A stretch of DNA of 64,000 bases from Kutzneria sp044547355 (GTDB taxonomy: Bacteria > Actinomycetota > Actinomycetes > Mycobacteriales > Pseudonocardiaceae). A model generated the notes under the pieces. It was not told the origin of the DNA. It ran no database searches and saw only the letters and a program-made list of their open reading frames with translations. Shown here piece by piece: positions 17,099 to 24,922 of this stretch; the stretch's first letter is position 1; each line of letters opens with the position of its first letter. A program made the position numbers and the translations under genes. The stretch spans positions 372,001-436,000 of the forward strand of contig NZ_JBIUAG010000001.1 in the NCBI RefSeq assembly GCF_044547355.1, written 5' to 3'.

Positions 17099-17158
17099 GT
17101 CATGAAGGGCCCCTTACTGACGCTGAGCGTCATGAAGGGGCCCTTCCTGACGTTGGGC
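17099..17158. repeat. tandem pair of 30-bp palindromic repeat units
   Basis: Two 30-bp units (17099-17128 and 17129-17158) differ at a few positions. Each holds an imperfect palindrome of the form GTCAnGAAGGGnCCC plus its mirror, so each can fold to a hairpin. The pair lies at the broken 5' end of the grpB remnant and just past the protease gene. It resembles the short repeats scattered between genes in some actinomycetes; I cannot tell whether it is mobile, a terminator, or both. Confidence 0.75.
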
Positions 17159-17200
17159 GAGAGGATCGGTCCCTTGATCTTGGCGGGGGACGGGGCGGGG

Positions 17201-18598
17201 TCAGCCGTTGGGGGTGGTGATGACCTGGAAGTGCGCGCCCTGGCCGCCGCTGTAGGCGTTGATGTCGTCCATGATGACGCCGATGGGCGAGTAGTTGTTG
17301 GCCTCGCCGGCGTAGCAGGGGCCGGAGCGGTCCTGGCCGGGGAGGTTGCCCTCGAGGATGCCCAGGGCGGTGCTGTCGACCTGGCTGAACAGGGGGCCGC
17401 CGCTGTCGCCGGGGCGGGCGCAGATGTCGGTGTTGATGCCGACGTCGGTGGAGGTGACCTGGCCGCAGCGGGTGCCGGGCAGGTAGTCGCGGCCGGCGCC
17501 GCTGTCGACGGCCTGGGGGTAGTTGGTCTTGTTGGACGCGGAGCCGTCGGCGCAGACGACCCAGCCGGCCTTGATGTCGGCCAGCTGGTGGATGCCGGTG
17601 ATGGGCTGGACGGCGGACGTGGAGTCCTGGCCGTTGCACGCCTTCGAGGAGTCGAGGCCGTTGGGACGGCAGTACAGCAGCACCTCGTTGTGCGGGGTCT
17701 GGTTGTTCAGCCAGGTGTTGGCGGTGGCCTGGTTGACGTACTGCACGAACGAGTAGTCGTACGGATACGAATGCTTCTCGGGGCCGTGCTGGTTGACGAT
17801 GGCGGCGCCGTTGTGCTGGGTGGGCACGTTGTTGGTCTTGCCGTTGGAGCAGTGCCCGGCGGTCAGCACCCAGGCGGTGTTGTCGGGGAAGCCGCCGCCG
17901 TTGGAGCGCACGTTGAAGCCGGCGGTGCAGCCGCCCATGCTGCCGTCGTCCCGCGTGTAGTCCAGCCGCAGCCCGCCGCGCATGGGCCCATAGCCACTAC
18001 AGAACAGCGGATGGCAGAAGCCCCAGTCCACGGGGCCGGCCAGCGGCTTGGGGGTCGGCAGGTCCTTCACGACGACCATGCCGGGCTGGGCCAGCGCGAC
18101 CCGAGGGGCGGCAGCGGTCGGGGTCCGCCGCCACAGCACGACATTGTTGTCCTGCTGGTCCACGGCGGCCAGGTAGTCGGCGTCGGGGCCGGCGTCGAGC
18201 TGGTTGCGAGTCTTGCTCAGTTCCGCCAGGGAGTGCCGCACGGTGCGGGTTTTCACGTGTTGACGGTCCGGCAGCTGCCGCAGGAACGGGGCGATCGCCG
18301 CCGGGTCGGTGGCGTCGACCGTGAGCACGCCGCCGTGCTGCTGGTCGATGGCCATCCCGCCGTAGCTGGCGGACGCCTTGGCCTGCAAGGTGATGTCCAG
18401 CTGCGCGGCGTCCGACTGGAGCTGCAAACGGCGCAGCGCCTCGGCCTGACTGACGCCGTAGGTCTGCTCCAGATAGCCCACCGACGCGGCCACCTTGGCC
18501 GGGTCGAGGGTCGATCTGCCCACTGCCGCGTCGACATTCGACGCCACCAACGCCGGCAAGGCGACCGCGACCGCCGCGGCCCACACCACAAGACGCAC
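17201..18598 (-). CDS. secreted trypsin-like serine protease (S1 family) with propeptide
   Basis: GTG at 18596-18598 follows GGAGGGGGAGAA. The 465-aa preproenzyme has a Sec signal (about 1-24), a propeptide of roughly 170 residues, and an S1 catalytic domain. The triad is visible: His249 in LTAGHC, Asp281 in YPYDYSF and Ser399 in PGDSGGPL. Several Cys pairs (PLFC..GGC, CRPNG..ACNG, TRCGQ..DICA) suggest disulfides. The layout is like streptogrisin-type extracellular proteases that self-process. It stands alone, with the repeat pair downstream. Cleavage specificity cannot be read safely. Confidence 0.88.
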   Translation of the reverse strand: MRLVVWAAAVAVALPALVASNVDAAVGRSTLDPAKVAASVGYLEQTYGVSQAEALRRLQLQSDAAQLDITLQAKASASYGGMAIDQQHGGVLTVDATDPAAIAPFLRQLPDRQHVKTRTVRHSLAELSKTRNQLDAGPDADYLAAVDQQDNNVVLWRRTPTAAAPRVALAQPGMVVVKDLPTPKPLAGPVDWGFCHPLFCSGYGPMRGGLRLDYTRDDGSMGGCTAGFNVRSNGGGFPDNTAWVLTAGHCSNGKTNNVPTQHNGAAIVNQHGPEKHSYPYDYSFVQYVNQATANTWLNNQTPHNEVLLYCRPNGLDSSKACNGQDSTSAVQPITGIHQLADIKAGWVVCADGSASNKTNYPQAVDSGAGRDYLPGTRCGQVTSTDVGINTDICARPGDSGGPLFSQVDSTALGILEGNLPGQDRSGPCYAGEANNYSPIGVIMDDINAYSGGQGAHFQVITTPNG

Positions 18599-18634
18599 TT
18601 CTCCCCCTCCGTCTGATGACGACCGGGGGAGACT

Positions 18635-18916
18635 CTACAGCGACCGCAACAGGTTCAGCGCCTGGGCGGACGGACTGTCCGGTTCGGCGTGAAATACCAC
18701 CAGGACCTGGCCCTCGGTCCCCATGACGGCCAGCTTCTCGTAGCTCAGCTCCAGCTCCCCGACCAGCGGATGCGCCAGATACGACTTGCCGCTGACCCGC
18801 CGGCCGACGTCGTGCCGGGCCCACAGCCGGCGGAACTCCCCGCTGCGTATGGACAAATCGCCCACCAGCTCGGCCAGGGCGGCAGCGCGGAAACGGTGCT
18901 GCCGCTCAGTGCACAC
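18635..18916 (-). pseudogene. fragment of an MmyB-type helix-turn-helix regulator (C-terminal part only)
   Basis: The 93 codons match the end of the MmyB ligand-binding domain found behind an XRE helix-turn-helix: LVGDLSIRSGEFRRLWARHDV, HPLVGELELSYEKL, and PDSPSAQALNLL. Intact proteins are about 270-300 aa with the DNA-binding part first. Here homology starts abruptly at about residue 5, and the apparent GTG start overlaps the end of the AlkB-like gene by 11 bases, so the DNA-binding half is missing. It is probably a remnant left by a rearrangement that placed the AlkB-like gene in front. Confidence 0.7.
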
Positions 18917-19523
18917 CCCGTGGCCTGAACTGGACGCTGATGCGGGGGCCGACCGGCTTGGCCGTCTTCGGCACCGAGTGCTCCCAGGTGCGCTGACACG
19001 TGCCGCCCATGACGATCAGGTCGCCGTGGCCAAGCATGTGCCGGACGCTCTCGCCGCCTCCCTTGGGCCGCAACAACAACGCCCGCGGCGCGCCCAGCGA
19101 CACGATGGCCACCATGGTCTGCTCGACCAGCCGGCCGCTGTTGTCGCCGTGCCAGGCCACGCTGTCGTGGCCGTCGCGGTAGTAGCACATGCCGGCCGTA
19201 CGGAACGGCTCCCCCAGCTCCGGCCCGTAGTGCTCGGTCAGCGCCGCCATGGCCTGGCCGAGCACCGGATCCGGCAGCGGCACGCCTTCCCGGTAGAAGC
19301 ACACCAGCCGCGGCACGTCCACGATCCGGTCGTACATCTGCCGCCGCTCCGCATACCAGGGCACGTGCCCCACCAGCCGCTCGAACAGCGCGTCCGCCCC
19401 GGTCAGCCAGCCCGGCCGCACATCGACCCACGCCCCGTCTCCCAGCTCCGTCCGGCGCACCCCGCTCAGCCGGCCCAGCGTGGGCGTCTCCGCCTGGTCG
19501 AACAGTGAACCCTGCAACGCCAT
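18906..19523 (-). CDS. AlkB-like 2-oxoglutarate/Fe(II) oxygenase (DNA alkylation repair)
   Basis: I take the ATG at 19521-19523; the longer frame runs back through the LexA site. The 205-aa protein has the iron triad HxD...H as WHGDN (H125, D127) and WEHSV (H182), and the 2-oxoglutarate Arg in PRISVQFRPR (about 194). The MCYYRDGHDSVAWHGDN and LGHGDLIVMGG stretches are typical of the AlkB group. AlkB proteins remove methyl groups from damaged bases by oxidation. A perfect LexA box overlaps the promoter, placing it in the SOS response. The 3' end overlaps the regulator remnant. Confidence 0.88.
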   Translation of the reverse strand: MALQGSLFDQAETPTLGRLSGVRRTELGDGAWVDVRPGWLTGADALFERLVGHVPWYAERRQMYDRIVDVPRLVCFYREGVPLPDPVLGQAMAALTEHYGPELGEPFRTAGMCYYRDGHDSVAWHGDNSGRLVEQTMVAIVSLGAPRALLLRPKGGGESVRHMLGHGDLIVMGGTCQRTWEHSVPKTAKPVGPRISVQFRPRGVH

Positions 19524-19536
19524 ACGGCCAACCATA

Positions 19537-19552
19537 TCGAACACCCGTTCGA
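19537..19552. promoter_or_regulatory. LexA (SOS) box
   Basis: TCGAACACCCGTTCGA has two perfect 6-bp half sites with a 4-base spacer, the Gram-positive/actinobacterial LexA consensus. It lies 14 bases upstream of the AlkB-like start codon, where bound LexA would block transcription or its first steps. Confidence 0.85.
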
Positions 19553-19652
19553 ATAGCCAGCTGCCCTTACGGGCCGCATCCGGCCGCCGCCCTTCCCCGC
19601 GGGCGACACCGCGGGCGATGTTGGACGGGACGCCGAGACGAACGGAGTGGGG

Positions 19653-20414
19653 ATGCGCGCGAAGAAGGTGGCGATGCTGACGCTGGCGGCGCTGGTCGGG
19701 CTGGCGGCGCCGGCCGCGGCCAACCCCGGGGACGCGCCGCTCAAGAACGGCAAGCCGCTGATCGGGGATCCGCCGCCGCTGAGCGGGACCGGCTACACCT
19801 TCGCCACCACCGCGCCGCTGTGGTCGGTGGTCGCCGTCCGCCCCTCCCCCGGCCGCGACGTGGACCTCGACCTGTACGCCGACGGCACGACCGGGCCGTC
19901 GCTGGCCACCAGCGACCAGAACGCCGGCCTGCCCGACTTCATCGCCATCGACTCCAGCAAGGTCGCGCCGGCCGCCTACCGCACCGTCGTCACGCCCTAC
20001 GGCGGCAGCGCGCCGTACACCCTCACCTGGACCGCGCCGGCCCAGTCCGAGCAGCTCGGCTACCTCCAGTACGCCGTCGGCAACGACGAGAACATGCGCG
20101 CCACCGATGTCGACATCAAGGCCGGCCAGTGCACGGCCTTCTTCGTGTTCGGCACCACGCACAACACCGGCTCATTCTTCGTCTACCGCGGCGCGGCCGG
20201 CGACCCGGCGATCGTCACCGCCAAGACGCCGCCGCTCCAGAAGGTCAACTTCAAGCCCGGTGACAAGACGGACTACTACGACCCGGTGGCCTGGCACTAC
20301 AAGCCGACCGTGCGCAGCCATTTCCTGATGCTCGTGGTCAATCAGCACGACACGTCCGACTCCAACCCGCTGGAGTACGCCATCCAGCCGGCCGACCCGT
20401 CCTTCTGCGCCTGA
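19653..20414 (+). CDS. secreted protein of unknown function
   Basis: The ATG at 19653 is preferred over the GTG two codons before it because GGAG lies at 19644-19647. The 253-aa product has a clear Sec signal (MRAKKVAMLTLAALVGLAAPAAA). The mature part is beta-rich and soluble, with two Cys (AGQCTAFF and the final FCA), which may pair. Segments such as YTFATTAPLWSVVAVRPSPGRDVDLDLY resemble pre-peptidase C-like beta-sandwich modules, but I cannot assign a family. It is divergent from the AlkB-like gene and ends one base before the stop of the convergent cupin gene. Confidence 0.75.
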   Translation: MRAKKVAMLTLAALVGLAAPAAANPGDAPLKNGKPLIGDPPPLSGTGYTFATTAPLWSVVAVRPSPGRDVDLDLYADGTTGPSLATSDQNAGLPDFIAIDSSKVAPAAYRTVVTPYGGSAPYTLTWTAPAQSEQLGYLQYAVGNDENMRATDVDIKAGQCTAFFVFGTTHNTGSFFVYRGAAGDPAIVTAKTPPLQKVNFKPGDKTDYYDPVAWHYKPTVRSHFLMLVVNQHDTSDSNPLEYAIQPADPSFCA

Positions 20415-20948
20415 CTACGCGGTCCGGTCCGCGCCGATCGAGATGCCGACGATCGTGCACGGCTCGGCGCCGAGGTTGCGCCAGGCGTGCCGGGTTCCGT
20501 TCTGCACCACCACATCCCCGGTCCGCAGCAGCGTCTGCTCGCCGTCGTCCAGCTCCAGCGTGACCTCGCCCGAGACGACCAGGACGTAGTCCAGGCTGTC
20601 GGTCCGGTGCATGCCCGGGTTGTCCAGCTCCATGGTGGCCACCGAGCCCGGCATCTGCCGCTCCACCTCGGCCAACGCCGCGGCCAGGTCGATGTCGGGC
20701 GACACCGCCACCTCGCCCGGCGGGATCACGTTGACGATGAACCGCGACCCGTCCCGAGGCGGGTAGTACGCCTCGGCCGGCCGCGGCGCGCCGTCGTCCG
20801 GGTACACCGGCCGCTCGTCCCGCCCCCACAGCCGATAGGCTTCGAAGCCCGGCATCAGCTCGGACGTGATCGGCTCGACGGCGCTGTCGTCGACCACGCG
20901 GGCCTTGCCGTCGCGGTCGTGCCCGGTGACCACTCGACGAATGCTCAT
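20415..20948 (-). CDS. cupin domain protein
   Basis: ATG at 20946-20948 follows GGGGGAG at a good distance. The 177-aa protein has a C-terminal cupin barrel: MHRTDSLDYVLVVSGEVTLELDDG (motif 1, with the first His altered in spacing) and GDVVVQNGTRHAWRN (motif 2). The N-terminal half (EPITSELMPGFEAYRLWGRDE) is shared with small cupins of unknown role. Metal binding is plausible through the His residues, but the reaction is unknown. It is a single-gene unit behind the hairpin that ends the glycosyltransferase/exporter operon. Confidence 0.8.
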   Translation of the reverse strand: MSIRRVVTGHDRDGKARVVDDSAVEPITSELMPGFEAYRLWGRDERPVYPDDGAPRPAEAYYPPRDGSRFIVNVIPPGEVAVSPDIDLAAALAEVERQMPGSVATMELDNPGMHRTDSLDYVLVVSGEVTLELDDGEQTLLRTGDVVVQNGTRHAWRNLGAEPCTIVGISIGADRTA

Positions 20949-20992
20949 GCGCTGCTCCCCCTTGGGTTCCCACCTTGGGTACACCACCGCAC

Positions 20993-21008
20993 CGGGGACG
21001 GGTCCCCG
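20993..21008 (-). terminator. short hairpin after the DHA2 exporter gene
   Basis: Perfect 7-bp arms (CGGGGAC and GTCCCCG) with a two-base loop abut the exporter stop codon at 21009. This is a candidate terminator for the two-gene operon; the tight loop makes it less certain. Confidence 0.4.
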
Positions 21009-22394
21009 CTACTGCGCGCGTGACTCGGCCGGGATGGCCAGGGCGCAGGCGGCTCCGACGAGGGTGAGCGCGGCGGCGACGAAGAAGGCCAGGTGGTAGG
21101 CGGAAAGGTCGGCCTGCCCCGAGGCCCCGGCGGTGGCCAGGACGGTGCCGAGCACGGCGACGCCGATGGCCGCGCCGACCTGGCCGCTGGTGCTGAACAG
21201 GGCGGAGGCGCTGCCCATTCTGGGCGGGGGCAGGGTGGCGAAGGCGGCGGCGCGGGTCACGCTCATGACGTTGCCCATGCCCAACCCCAGATAGAACATG
21301 ATCAGCCGGGTCAGCCAGGGGTCGGTGGCCCGGCCGACCAGTCCCAGCAGGGCCAGCCCGACCGCGACGTTGACCAGGGCCAAGGCCAGTTGCCGGCGGG
21401 ACCCGAGGGCCCGGTGCACCCGCGTGGCCAACTGGGTGCCGACCATGACGCCGATGGCCTCGGGAAAGCCGATGAGGCCGGTTTCCAGGGCGGACGCGCC
21501 GAGGGCGTCCTGGTACAGCAACGGAAACACGAACAGTGCGCCGAGAAAGGTGGCGGTGGAGAAGGCGGTCACGATGTTGATGCTGCGAAACATCCTGTCG
21601 GCGAAGAGTTTCAGGTCGAGCATCGGCTGCGGGGTCCGCAGCTCGACGACGACCAGCAGCACCAGCAATGCGATGCCGGCCAGCCCGGTCACGACGATCA
21701 GCGGCGAGGTCCAGCCGAGGGTGGCGCCCTCGGTCAGGGCGAACATCAGCAGGCCGGATCCGGCGCAGGACAACAGGAATCCGGCCAGGTCGAACCGGCC
21801 GGCCGAGGACTGCCGTTGCTCGGTCAGGAAGAACAGGCCGAACAGCAGGACGGCGATCCCGATCGGGATGTTGACGTAGAACACGAACTGCCAGGACAGC
21901 TTGTCCACCAGCAGGCCGCCGAGCACCGGCCCGAGCGCGGGCGCGACGGCGGTGGGCGCGATCATGATCTGGGAGACCCGCATCCGCTGGTCGGGCGGGA
22001 AGACGTGGAACATCATGGCCATCGCGACCGGCCCGAGCATGCCGCCGCCGAGCCCTTGCAGCACACGGAAAACGGTCAGCTCGACCAGGCTGTCGGCCAG
22101 CCCGCACAGCGCGGAGGCGACGGTGAACGCGGCCAGCGCCCACAAAAGAACCCTTTTGCGGCCGAAGCGGTCGCCGAACCAGCCGCTGGCCGGGATGACC
22201 ATCGCCGTGCTGACGAGGTAGCCGACGGCGATGGCGCGGGTGTCCACCGGCGCGACGCCCAGATCCACGCTGATCTTGGGCAGGGCGACGTTGACGATGG
22301 TCGTGTCGAGAATGCTGATGAACATCGACGCCACGAACACCACGGACATGACGACGGTCGGCCGCAGCCGCGGCCGGTCCAACCCCACCGACAT
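21009..22394 (-). CDS. DHA2 family MFS multidrug exporter (EmrB/QacA type)
   Basis: The 461-aa protein has about fourteen hydrophobic segments. DHA2 signatures are visible: SILDTTIVNVALPKI in helix 1, SGWFGDRFGRKRVLLW for motif A, GGGMLGPVAMAMMF, and APALGPVLGGLLVDKLSWQFVFYVNIPIG for motif C. It should expel a lipophilic compound by proton antiport. The start codon is one base from the stop of the glycosyltransferase gene, so translation is coupled and the two probably handle the same compound. Confidence 0.88.
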   Translation of the reverse strand: MSVGLDRPRLRPTVVMSVVFVASMFISILDTTIVNVALPKISVDLGVAPVDTRAIAVGYLVSTAMVIPASGWFGDRFGRKRVLLWALAAFTVASALCGLADSLVELTVFRVLQGLGGGMLGPVAMAMMFHVFPPDQRMRVSQIMIAPTAVAPALGPVLGGLLVDKLSWQFVFYVNIPIGIAVLLFGLFFLTEQRQSSAGRFDLAGFLLSCAGSGLLMFALTEGATLGWTSPLIVVTGLAGIALLVLLVVVELRTPQPMLDLKLFADRMFRSINIVTAFSTATFLGALFVFPLLYQDALGASALETGLIGFPEAIGVMVGTQLATRVHRALGSRRQLALALVNVAVGLALLGLVGRATDPWLTRLIMFYLGLGMGNVMSVTRAAAFATLPPPRMGSASALFSTSGQVGAAIGVAVLGTVLATAGASGQADLSAYHLAFFVAAALTLVGAACALAIPAESRAQ

Positions 22395-22395
22395 G

Positions 22396-23517
22396 TCAGG
22401 ACGCCGCGAGTTCGACCAGGCGGGGCACCAGCGAAGCCGGCGTGGCCATGGCGTGCATCTCCTCGCGCACCTCGGCGGCGATGGCCCGCGGCTTGTCCGC
22501 CCGCAGCAACCAGTCCATCAGCTCGGTGTCCACATCGGACGGTGTGACAGAGACGCCCATGCCCCGCTCGTGCACGGCGTCGGCATTGGCGAAGCGGTCC
22601 GCGCCGTCCGGCAGCACCACCTGCGGCAGGCCGGCGTCGATCGCGGTCAGCGCGGTGCCGGCGCCCCCGTGGTGGATGACGGCCGAGCAGGTGCGCAGCA
22701 GGCTGTTCAGCGGCATCCACGGCAGCGCGACGACGTTGTCCGGCAGGTCGCCGACATCGGTCGACCCCACCGCGAGCACGAATTCGGCGTCCACGCCGGC
22801 GGCCACGTCGATGATCCGCCGCAGCGTGGCGAACCCGTTCATCGTCGGCGAGACCGTCCCGAGCGTGACGGCCACCCGCGGCCGGCTCGGCGGTTGCCGC
22901 AGCGGCTCCGGCAGCACAGTGCCGCCGTTGTAAGGGATGTAGCGGGTCGACCAGCCCTCCGGCTCACCCGGGATCATGCTCGGCGGCGCGACGTCGATCT
23001 TGTGCAACGTCGCCGAGCCGGTGACCCCGTGCCGCGCGTAGGCGTCGGCGAGGTGTTCACGCATCAGCTCATTGACCCCGGCCGTCCGCGCGAAGCCGAA
23101 TCCCTGCTGCACGGCGGGAACCCCGAGCTTGGCGGCGACCAGTGGGCCAGCGCCCTGCAACTGCGTGTACACCACGAGATCAGGCTGGAATCTGGCCGCT
23201 ACCTCAATGATTCCGTCGGCCATCCGGTCGGCCACCTGGGCGAACACCGGCACCGCCTCGCGCAGGTCCCGGGTCGCCTCGGAATTGCCCAGTCGCTGCA
23301 CCAACTCGGGCCGGTTGGCCCTGATCCACTCGAAGACGCCGCTCATGTTCTGCCCGGGCAACACGTCCTCGACCTCGATGCCGGCTCGCTCCGCGACCAG
23401 CGCGTCCCCGGCGGCGGCCAGCCGCACGTCGTGGCCGGCGGCGCGCAGCGCCCACGCGAGCGGAACGGCGGGCAGCACGTGACCGGTGCCCAGAGCGGAG
23501 ACGAACAACACGCGCAT
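22396..23517 (-). CDS. GT1-type glycosyltransferase (natural-product/antibiotic class)
   Basis: The ATG at 23515-23517 gives 373 aa with a GT-B fold: an N-terminal acceptor half (MRVLFVSALGTGHVLPAVPLA) and a C-terminal nucleotide-sugar half containing LPWMPLNSLLRTCSAVIHHGGAGTALTAI and the QVVLPDGADRFANA loop. This matches macrolide- and aglycone-glycosylating enzymes such as EryCIII relatives or the self-resistance Mgt type. No sugar-biosynthesis genes are nearby, so it probably uses a common UDP-sugar. It is coupled to a DHA2 exporter. The 154-base AT-richer gap upstream (23518-23671) is the probable promoter; I saw no clear -35/-10 pair there. Confidence 0.87.
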   Translation of the reverse strand: MRVLFVSALGTGHVLPAVPLAWALRAAGHDVRLAAAGDALVAERAGIEVEDVLPGQNMSGVFEWIRANRPELVQRLGNSEATRDLREAVPVFAQVADRMADGIIEVAARFQPDLVVYTQLQGAGPLVAAKLGVPAVQQGFGFARTAGVNELMREHLADAYARHGVTGSATLHKIDVAPPSMIPGEPEGWSTRYIPYNGGTVLPEPLRQPPSRPRVAVTLGTVSPTMNGFATLRRIIDVAAGVDAEFVLAVGSTDVGDLPDNVVALPWMPLNSLLRTCSAVIHHGGAGTALTAIDAGLPQVVLPDGADRFANADAVHERGMGVSVTPSDVDTELMDWLLRADKPRAIAAEVREEMHAMATPASLVPRLVELAAS

Positions 23518-23671
23518 ACGAGATTCTCTCCCCGGTGATTCACACGGTGCTGTCGGCGAGCCTAGCAATCAATTCCGGCAATTCGTGCCTTGACCGTTCA
23601 CAGCCACGATTTCCCGTGATTTTGAGGAAACTTTGAAGATCGATTGATGATGCTCCCATCGGCCCGTGCGG

Positions 23672-24835
23672 TCACCAGGGCAGGCCCACGTAGTTCTCGG
23701 CGATGGTGGTCCGGGCGGCCACGCTGCCGGCGGTGTAGCGGAGCTGGGCCAGCTGGACCTGGCGCTGGAAGGCGTCGGCCCCGGGCGTGATGTGCAGCAT
23801 CGAGGTCATGGTCCAGGAGAAGGCCTCGGCCCGCCACACCCGCAGCAGCGCGGTGTCCGAATAGGACTCGACCAGGCGGGAGTCGTTGTGCCGCAGCAGC
23901 TCCGTCAGGGCGGCGGAGAGCAGGCGGACGTCGGCGACGGCCAGGTTCATGCCCTTGGCGCCGGTGGGCGGCACGATGTGCGCCGCGTCGCCGGCCAGGA
24001 ACAGCCGGCCGTGCCGCATCGGCGTGGCCACGAAGCTGCGCATGGCGGTGATTCCCTTGTCCAGCACCGGACCTTCGATGACCGGGCTCTCCCCGTCCAG
24101 CGCCAGCCGGGTGTGCAGCTCGGCCCACACCCGCTCGTCCGGCCAGTCGGCGAGGTTCTCGTCCGGGGCGACCTGGAGGTAGAGCCGGGTGATCTCGGGC
24201 GAGCGCATGCTGTAGAGGGCGAAGCCGCGCTCGTGATAGGTGTAGGCGAGTTCGTCCCGGGTCGGCGCGGCCTTGGCCAGAATACCCAGCCAGGCAAAGG
24301 GATAGGTGTGGTCGTAGGCCTGGTGCGGCACGCAACCCCGACTGACGCCGTGGAATCCGTCGCAACCGGCAATGACATCGCAGACAAGTTCCTGCGGCTG
24401 CCCCGAGACATCGGTGAACGTGATGCGCGGGCGGTCGGTGTCGACGTCGTGCACGGCGGTGTTGCTGACGTCGAACAGGAGCTGGCCGCCGTCGCGGGTG
24501 CGGGCGTCGATGAGGTCCTTCACGACCTCCTGCTGCCCGTACACCGTGACGTTGCGGCCGACCAGCTCTTCGAAGCCGATGTGGTGGTCGGCGCCGTCGA
24601 AGCGGAGCGAGATGCCGCCGTGCACCAGGCCCTCGCGGTCCATCCGCTCTCCCAGGCCGACCTCGCGCAGCAGGTCGGTGGTGGTGTTCTCCAGCACGCC
24701 GGCCCGCACCCGCTGCCGCACGTAGTCCTGGCTGCGCTCCTCGATCACCACGGACTCGATGCCGTTGAGGTGCAGCAGGTGCGACAGCAGCAGCCCGGCC
24801 GGACCGGCCCCGACGATCCCGACTTGTGTGCGCAT
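23672..24835 (-). CDS. pobA: 4-hydroxybenzoate 3-monooxygenase
   Basis: The 387-aa flavoprotein has the FAD fold VGIVGAGPAGLLLSHLL (residues 5-21), the class A hydroxylase DG motif CDVIAGCDGFHGVSRG, and the second FAD motif GRLFLAGDAAHIVPPTGAKGMN. The helix with RVRAGVLENTT (residues 42-52) and overall length are those of PobA, which converts 4-hydroxybenzoate to protocatechuate with NADPH and oxygen, feeding the beta-ketoadipate route. It is divergent from an IclR regulator with a palindrome between them, the classic pobA/pobR layout. No ring-cleavage genes are in the window. Confidence 0.9.
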   Translation of the reverse strand: MRTQVGIVGAGPAGLLLSHLLHLNGIESVVIEERSQDYVRQRVRAGVLENTTTDLLREVGLGERMDREGLVHGGISLRFDGADHHIGFEELVGRNVTVYGQQEVVKDLIDARTRDGGQLLFDVSNTAVHDVDTDRPRITFTDVSGQPQELVCDVIAGCDGFHGVSRGCVPHQAYDHTYPFAWLGILAKAAPTRDELAYTYHERGFALYSMRSPEITRLYLQVAPDENLADWPDERVWAELHTRLALDGESPVIEGPVLDKGITAMRSFVATPMRHGRLFLAGDAAHIVPPTGAKGMNLAVADVRLLSAALTELLRHNDSRLVESYSDTALLRVWRAEAFSWTMTSMLHITPGADAFQRQVQLAQLRYTAGSVAARTTIAENYVGLPW

Positions 24836-24897
24836 GACTGCCTCCCTGGTTGCCGGCCTCCAGCATCCGAGCCAGACTGGCCGACGTCACCGCTGGT

Positions 24898-24912
24898 TTC
24901 CGTTGAACGGAA
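24898..24912. promoter_or_regulatory. IclR-type operator between pobA and its regulator
   Basis: TTCCGTTGAACGGAA has perfect 7-bp arms around one central base. It lies in the 87-base divergent gap and abuts the regulator's ribosome site, so the regulator could control pobA and itself. Confidence 0.75.
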
Positions 24913-24922
24913 GGATCCCCCG

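Noticed and set aside
17103..17160. A possible short peptide gene reading MKGPLLTL and MKGPFLTL
   Set aside because: It is created by the palindromic repeat units and has no ribosome site or domain; treated as repeat, not gene.
19524..20162. N-terminal extension of the AlkB-like protein to 418 aa
   Set aside because: The extra part is antisense to the divergent secreted-protein gene, covers the LexA box, and lacks homology.
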